11,950 nt of DNA from Candidatus Peribacteria bacterium. GTDB lineage: Bacteria; Patescibacteria; JAEDAM01; Absconditabacterales; Absconditicoccaceae. The stretch is taken from NCBI GenBank assembly GCA_031261265.1, contig JAISKI010000026.1, positions 1 through 11,950 on the forward strand. Reading direction: 5' to 3'. Of this stretch, positions 6,378-11,950 are shown in pieces; the stretch's first letter is position 1; each line of letters begins with the position of its first letter. Under the pieces are notes generated by a model that saw nothing but the letters and a program-made list of their open reading frames with translations, had not been told where the DNA came from and did no database searches. The position numbers and the translations under genes are program-made.

Positions 6378-9107
6378 ATGAAACATCAAAAATCTAATCC
6401 AAGCTCTCCCGATGCAATCCAGAAGATAAATCAATCTCTACAACAAAAGCAACCGCTTTGGAGAGAAGTTTTGGGGAAACAATATCTCCATACTAGATTT
6501 ACCACGGAACACGATCAATACCTTTACAAAGTCCAAGATCCCTTTTCTGAGGAAATTTATCACTTCATTTCCAAAGAAGAATTCGATGAAATCGATAAAG
6601 CTAATGAAGAGAATAATCTCGTAAGAAGTTCTGGGAGATCCCTTTCCGAAACGGGGTATATAGACTATGAGACAGATAACAGAGGATACTTTCGTTATTG
6701 ATATAACAAAAGAGTTTTTAAAATTCTGGAGACAAATCAGATTTCCTCTATGGATAAACTACCTGAGGCTCTAGCAAAACGGGAAACACAAGGAATAATT
6801 CGTAAAGAAAAACGCGATAAGTACGAACAAACTATCTTGAATTTTTTGGCGAAATATGAAAATGATGATTTGGAAACTACCTATATCAGCGACTTAGAGA
6901 TGATTGAAACGGTAGAAAAAGCTTTTGCCAAATGACATATTACAGACCTAACCTTACGAGAGAGATTTTACAAAATACAAAAAAGGAATTACATAAAATA
7001 TATAAAAAGGATCTATCGATACGGAATAAAATATAGCAGAGGCTGACTAAAAAATGATACTCCCCTCTCTAAAACGTTGGATGGGGGGATCGAACAGATT
7101 TTTGATTTTCTAAGAAACAAACAGGGGACTATCAACGACTTGGATGAGACACCAGAGCATTTCAAAGAAAGAATACAATCTTCTTATAAAAAAGCCCTCA
7201 ATATAAACCGTATAAAGTGACATAACTATGCCTACGGATATACTGAAAAAGATCTGGCTGATATCCTATGAGTAAACAAGGAAGAACTCACTACTCGGAA
7301 GAAAGAAGCTGAACTAGAAATAAAATCAGATTATATAGAAAAAGTGAGAGAATTGAATATTGAAGAGGATCTTATTTCAGGGAATAGTAGTAAAGGAGAA
7401 TATTTTATTGAGCAGGGATGGCAATTAGTGTGTTCTCACTCTCAAAATGATCCTGCTTTCTGGCAAGAATTAGAGCAAATTTTACAGACCTATGTTTTAC
7501 AGGGCATTCGCATGGTCACTCAAAAACATGAGCGTCCTGAACTTTTGCAAAAAATGAAAGCTAACCTAAAAGATAAGGATGCTAAAAAAAACTACCATGA
7601 ATTATTTATAGAGAGAATTATCCCTTTGATTGACAGTAGAGTGACGCTACTTAGTAGAGTGAGAATTTTTGCTTCTAGACCTCCTGTTTCCTCAGAAGAA
7701 GATTTTGATAAATGGATGGAACATGCTCATCGACGAGAAGGGCGAGACTGGTGAGACGGAGGAGAAGAGCGACCTGATTGGCCAGAACGAGGTGAACGAG
7801 AACGAAATAAATGGCAATATGCCAAAGACTATTTAGATTTTTATAATAAGAACTTTCTCCTCAAGAGAATGCAAGATACCCTAAGCAAAACTCTTACCCC
7901 TTCTCTCCCGGAGCATGCAACTCCCTCTGGAGAAAGCAACGAAACCGTTTACGACATTTGACCTCAACTTATCAAAGACGTAAAAAAGACCCTCTACACT
8001 CTTCTCCAGAATATCATTAAAAAGCAATATCCCTCTACCCCAAATCCTTCAGGATATTATCCTCTTTCCAAAACGCCAAAATATATCAATACTGCTTTTT
8101 TAAACGCTGGCTATGCCCTTACTTTAAAACAATTGATTCCAGATAAGGAAGAAAGAGCTTATATTCGCCAAGGGTATATCCAAACTCTTACCAAAGAGCT
8201 CTTACAAGAAATAGAAAGCAGAGTCATGAATAAGGAAACTTTTTCTCCCATTGAATATTGTATGCGAGAGCCTTTACTCTACACCTATCAGAAATATGGA
8301 GGGAAGGAGGAAATCTGAATAGATTCACAACTCCTCGGAGAAAAGTATTACTCCTTTATGGCGACTTCTTTTGAAAACGAAGGAAATGCTAAACTAGCTA
8401 CTTTACTAACCCATCTCAACGGGAAAACGGTCCCTTACAAATTATATGAAGAAATGTATCGATGTATTGATTTTATCTCTAGCAAAACTAAATTTTTCCT
8501 CCAAAATACCCCTACCTGTATTGCCACACCTCCCAAAAAGAAGAGGAAACCAACACTCAAAGGATTAAGCTATGAGGAAGCATACCAACAAAGAAAAGTC
8601 GAAGAGGAAAGAGAATGGGAAGAAAACAAAAAACGTGACAAAGAACGCAAGCAAGAACGAGAGAAACTCACGAGATACAATCCTGAAATCCTCTCCCAAC
8701 TTCCTCCAGAGATTCAAAAAACCTATCGCTCATTACGACAAAAATTAGAAGAAATCAGACCAAAAATTTTACAAAAAATCCTACAATACTGGGCTCAACA
8801 AAATTTTGCAGGGAGGATTAAAAGAATTATGGAAGAAGTACTTCAGAAAAAATTCTGACTCATCACCATGTCTGCAGAACAAAGGGATTTTATGATTACC
8901 TATCTGGAACAAAGTTTAGAACAACTCATGATGGAAGATATTAAGGAGAATACCAAAGGGAAATGGTTTCTTCAACTCTTTCCCGTAGACAGAGAATTCT
9001 TGCAAAATTCTATCCAGCAAGCTATTGCTGCCTTATCTCAAACTAAGTCTCTTAATGGGGCTATCTTCACTACTCCTTCACTACCTGAGGAAAATTTTTC
9101 AGCCTAG
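6378..9107 (+). CDS. Large protein of unknown function, UGA read as Gly
   Basis: 909 residues, TAG stop. Nine in-frame UGA codons fall at residues 108, 186, 223, 281, 298, 459, 528, 647 and 827, which is about a fifth of its glycines. I do not recognise the family. Seen: it is soluble, largely helical and strongly charged, with no signal peptide or membrane segment. A helix-turn-helix-like segment lies near 288-310 (YTEKDLADIL, then UGA-Gly, then VNKEEL), with the UGA at the turn glycine. A Trp/Arg/Glu-rich stretch lies near 449-485. A basic KKKRK patch near 720 is followed by a Glu/Lys/Arg coiled coil near 730-775. Start 6378 is chosen because the promoter places the transcription start at or next to this ATG; ATG 6369 and TTG 6312 lie within or upstream of the promoter. 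It stands alone, divergent from hrpA. Nucleic-acid binding is possible but unproven. Confidence 0.8.
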
Positions 9108-9122
9108 GGTAAGAGAGAAAAA

Positions 9123-9190
9123 TCTGAATATCTCCGTGCATATCCATAATAACCTTCTATCGTAAGGAATTTTTGCAAAAAATTATTTAT
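9123..9190 (+). repeat. Intergenic repeat, copy B (pair with 6262-6327)
   Basis: 68 bases, matching copy A except for three substitutions and two extra A. It begins 16 bases after the stop of the unknown gene and lies upstream of the kinase/phosphatase operon promoter. Like copy A, it is in the same orientation as the gene that follows. Confidence 0.8.
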
Positions 9191-9240
9191 CCTAAAAGAA
9201 GTAAAAATGATTTTCTCCTCTAAAATTTGCAAAAAATTCC
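9166..9240. repeat. Inverted repeat spanning copy B and the -35 box
   Basis: GGAATTTTTGC (9166-9176) inside repeat B is complementary to GCAAAAAATTCC (9229-9240), with one extra A. The right arm begins within the predicted -35 hexamer TTGCAA (9227-9232). Copy A has the left arm but I see no matching right arm near it. The spacing of about 52 bases suits two protein-binding half sites better than a compact hairpin. Confidence 0.4.
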
Positions 9241-9255
9241 CTTTCTGAGTATACT
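9227..9255 (+). promoter_or_regulatory. Promoter of the GHMP-kinase-like operon
   Basis: TTGCAA (9227-9232), a 17-base spacer and TATACT (9250-9255). The predicted start near 9262 leaves a leader of about 28 bases, T- and C-rich, ending in a run of C before the ATG at 9290. There is no Shine-Dalgarno sequence. Confidence 0.6.
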
Positions 9256-9289
9256 TAAAGAGAGTATTTTTATTTTCTCCCCCATCCCT

Positions 9290-11014
9290 ATGCAACCTAC
9301 CCTACAGCAGACCTTTCCTGAAATCTATAAAAAACTCTTTTCTGAAAATGAAGTAGTCCTTAGTGGGCACTTTGGATTCAATTGGTTTCCCTCAGGAATT
9401 GGACACACTACAAATTTCATCAGCATCAAGCAAAAAATCAAATCCAAATGCTATGTAGGAATCAGGAAAGTTTCTCAAATTGGAATCAGCTTTGATGAAA
9501 TTTTGATGTTTGATGGAACAACATTTTCTCCTTATCCACCAGAACATATTGATCTCTATTATCACGAAGCTCTAGCCTATTTAGCAGAAACTTTTGACTT
9601 GGAAAAATTGGGATACGGATTTCGTATTAGTGTAATCTCTGAAAGTGCTAGAGGAGAAGGGGTCGGATTCACGGGAACGTTATGTTCTTTACTAAGCTTT
9701 TGAATTGGTATGATCAGCGGGAAATATAAAGAAGAGCTTTTATCAGACTATGCGAATTTTGAAAAATCCTCCTCTTTTAGAGAAATCAAAGAGATTTCTC
9801 ATGTGTGTACTTGGAAAGTGAAAAAAGGAAATACGGGATCAGCTTTTTATACCACGATGCTAGAAAGTCCTCATCCTCATGTATATCTCACTGATACTAA
9901 GCAAGAAACTGAGGAAGACATTAAGTTTGTAGAAGAATATTATCAAACTATTCCTCATCTTTTACATTTGGAAGAAGATGCTACTTTCGCTACTCTGCCT
10001 GTACGTTGGGCACTGGTATATAGCGGGACAAAAGCAAATACTCTCTCTGTAGAAAAACAAAAAAAACTGACTACCTCTCAAAATACCAATTATAGTGAAT
10101 GGTTTTTGGTTCAAGATTTTGAGAAAATTCATTCTCATCTGCATGAACTCTTTACTCACAAAAATTATTATGAAATTTTGGAAGATGGGCTAGACGAGAT
10201 GAGTGCAAAACTTTTGTATCTCTTTGCCCATATCTATAAACAAGGACCTCGTAAAGAGCATATTACCGCACTCATTCATACCCTCAATACCCTGAATTAT
10301 CTCTATAATAACGTGGAAGAAGATGCAGATTTTTATGATGAATTTTTAGAAGCCTGCGTAGCTACTCAAACTTCCCCAACTAAATTCTGAGTTTCACCCG
10401 TATATACTAGTAAACACGGAGGGAATTATCTTGTAGTTTTTGAAGAAGAAAGTGATCTCTATGCATTAGAGAAAGTAATCGGAACGATGAAAGGCTCCCG
10501 CCCAACCCTCCGTATCGCTCAACAATATGATTTTACTACTCCTCCCTCAGCAGGGATTAGAGTAGAACAGAACCTCTACCAACAAAAGTTTTCTGAGCGT
10601 TCCTCTGATAATTACGTCCTCTTGGATAATAGCGGAACACAGAAATTCATCAATTATACCGATATTACTCCTACGGAGACAAAGGGACTATTTTTGGATG
10701 CAGTCAGGGGGAAAGTCTATATTAACGGGAAACAGCAGACTTCTAAAGAGATCAAATCTCAGACTACTACCATTGAAATATTTGATCACCTCCTCCAAAG
10801 TGCCGAGGGAAGTATCAGAAATAACCAACTTGGTCCTTCTACCTTTTCTGGACAACAAAATCAAATGCTCGGAAAAATTATCTATCCTTTGAATAAATTG
10901 ATGAAAGCAGAAACTGGGAAAGAGTTTCCTTTGGAATCTTCTGGATCATTAAGAGACTTTCATATCACTCTTGGGAAAACAGACCTTCCTATTGTCTTAA
11001 TCAAAAAGATTTAA
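9290..11014 (+). CDS. Divergent GHMP-kinase-like protein, UGA read as Gly
   Basis: 574 residues, ATG start and TAA stop, with UGA at residues 138 and 367. Seen: LSGHFGFNWFPSGIGH near residue 22, where GHMP kinases have their first motif (P-G-x-x-N-x-x-G-E-H in galactokinase). The glycine-rich ESARGEGVGFTGTL at 118-131 corresponds to the phosphate-binding motif P-x-x-x-G-L-G-S-S-A. GHMP kinases phosphorylate small molecules such as sugars, mevalonate or homoserine. This protein is longer than usual (300-450), and the last 200 residues match nothing I know. The double serine of motif 2 is replaced by T-G-T, so substrate and even activity are open. The first UGA comes directly after the motif-2 helix and is required to keep the fold together. 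A 16-base gap to the next gene suggests an operon with the phosphatase-like protein. ATG 9290 is preferred to TTG 9227, which lies in the promoter. Confidence 0.6.
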
Positions 11015-11030
11015 CTCTCTTAAAAAATCT

Positions 11031-11950
11031 ATGGAAACAGGAATCGGAGCAACACTAGAAAAACGCAATCCTCTATTCGCACAGCAAGTAGTTCCTTTTT
11101 CTGAAAATGCTTTGGAAAATCTTGATACTCCCCTAAGTATCGGGCATATTTTTGGGTTTCTTCATCATGGAGAAGTAGAGAGCAATAAGATTTTTTTGGC
11201 GAGTTCATCAAAAGATAACCAAGAGTCTCTCAATAAAAGAGGTGAAGGGCAAATTATTGCTCAAGCTTATGAACGAAAAAAACTCTGAGTTTCTCCTAAC
11301 GCGATTACCATTCATCTCCCTCCTGGGGTAAAACGTGATGTGCAAAGTACACGTATTTTTTGTGAAGAATTAGGCTTAGACTTCCCCGAAGATAGCTTTT
11401 TTGCAGAGATAGATCTGCTGTATAAGCAAGAACTGATTTTGGAGTATCTCCAACAGTTTGGGAAAAAGAAGATTAGCAAACAGGACATCGTTGAAGCTTT
11501 ATTCAAGCAGGTATCTCCAGCAGAAAGTGAGAAAATGCAACAGCTCTTTGATAGTGTACTTAGCAGTATTGATCCTCAGCTTTCTTTTGAGCAATTAGAA
11601 AAATTAGAAAAAGCACATCTTATCAATATCTACGAACTGGTTCTAACTCTCCAAGAAAAAATAGAAATGAAGATGAAACGCTATCCTCACCTCAAATTGG
11701 ATGATGCCTTACTCACCACTAAAAAAGGTGAGAAAAAAGAGGAAAAAGTAGTTTATCCAGGAAATATTTCCTGATATACAGAGGAGGGAACAGAATCTGC
11801 CATTCACGCCAGGATGAGAATTGCAACCTATATTTACGAAACGCAGAAACAATTAAAATCTCGCCAAAAATCTGATCAGCTTTCTGCAGATATTTTCGTG
11901 GGGCATAGAACAGGGGTAAAAGGATTTGAAGATATCAAATACGGGAACAA
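11031..11950 (+). CDS. Histidine-phosphatase-superfamily protein, 3' partial
   Basis: At least 306 residues, open at the window end, with UGA at residues 86 and 248. Seen: GFLHHGEVESN at 42-52 in place of the usual L-x-R-H-G-E-x-x-x-N; LNKRGEGQ, as in L-T-x-x-G-x-x-Q; KRDVQSTRIF near 101-110, as in S-x-x-x-R-A-x-x-T; a following A-E-I-D-L; and VGHRTG near 290-295, where the second catalytic histidine is expected. The family (phosphoglycerate mutase, CobC, SixA) removes phosphate through a phospho-histidine. Odd: the arginine before the nucleophile H46 is a histidine, and about 80-100 extra charged helical residues lie between the two halves. It begins 16 bases after the GHMP-like gene and is probably co-transcribed. 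Inference: it acts on the product of the kinase or a related phosphate ester, or is a binding-only relative. Confidence 0.65.

Noticed and set aside
8535..8552. Nuclear-localisation-like PKKKRK stretch in the unknown protein
   Set aside because: It precedes a charged coiled coil in a bacterial AT-rich gene, where lysine runs are common. It has no meaning without evidence of eukaryotic targeting.
6378..9107. Series of short plus-strand ORFs looking like a decayed pseudogene
   Set aside because: All breaks are TGA in one frame with no TAA, TAG or frameshift between pieces, and the same pattern appears in hrpA. Recoding explains it better than decay.
9104..9295. Minus-strand ORF over repeat copy B
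   Set aside because: It lies over a non-coding repeat and promoter and has no recognisable protein features. It is a chance ORF.
1..11950. CRISPR array, tRNA or rRNA genes
   Set aside because: I looked because of the Csx3-like gene, but found no regularly spaced repeats, no cloverleaf with conserved T-loop, and no rRNA-like sequence.

Overview
The window looks like part of a chromosome from a CPR/Patescibacteria bacterium of the Gracilibacteria (BD1-5) or Absconditabacteria (SR1) type, in which UGA is read as glycine (translation table 25). Read with the standard code, four long genes break into many small pieces. Every break is an in-frame TGA, the pieces stay in one frame, and conserved motifs run across the joins. 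Examples are the glycine four residues after the DEAH helicase QRxGRAGR motif and the turn glycine of a helix-turn-helix-like segment. The five genes whose ends are visible stop at TAA or TAG. The DNA is AT-rich and compact, and no start codon has an obvious Shine-Dalgarno sequence. Phylum is inferred from the code and the general look of the genes; there is no rRNA here to confirm it.

Left part (minus strand, positions 1-2550). Two genes, each with its own near-consensus sigma70-type promoter. The first (170-1426) is a P-loop NTPase followed by two Csx3-like domains; Csx3 is the ring-nuclease fold associated with type III CRISPR. The second, upstream (1657-2496), is a DHH/DHHA1-like phosphoesterase-related protein. 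Neither uses UGA for any of about 64 glycines. Their intergenic region holds a terminator that overlaps a possible alternative stem. No CRISPR array or other cas gene is present. Positions 1-118 are AT-rich and I see no gene there.

Middle (minus strand, 2666-6142). A full-length hrpA-type DEAH RNA helicase of 1158 residues with seven in-frame UGA codons.

Right part (plus strand, 6262-11950). A 68-bp intergenic repeat and a perfect TTGACA/TATAAT promoter lead into a 909-residue protein I do not recognise, which is probably translated from a leaderless mRNA. A second copy of the repeat and another promoter precede an apparent two-gene operon: a divergent GHMP-kinase-like protein (574 residues) and a histidine-phosphatase-superfamily protein that runs off the window. 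In that protein the usual RHG catalytic motif reads HHG.

How they may work together (inference). The left pair could form a nucleotide-signal sensing or degrading cassette acquired from a standard-code donor. The right operon pairs a kinase with a phosphatase. The two repeat copies suggest common control of the unknown protein and the kinase/phosphatase operon.
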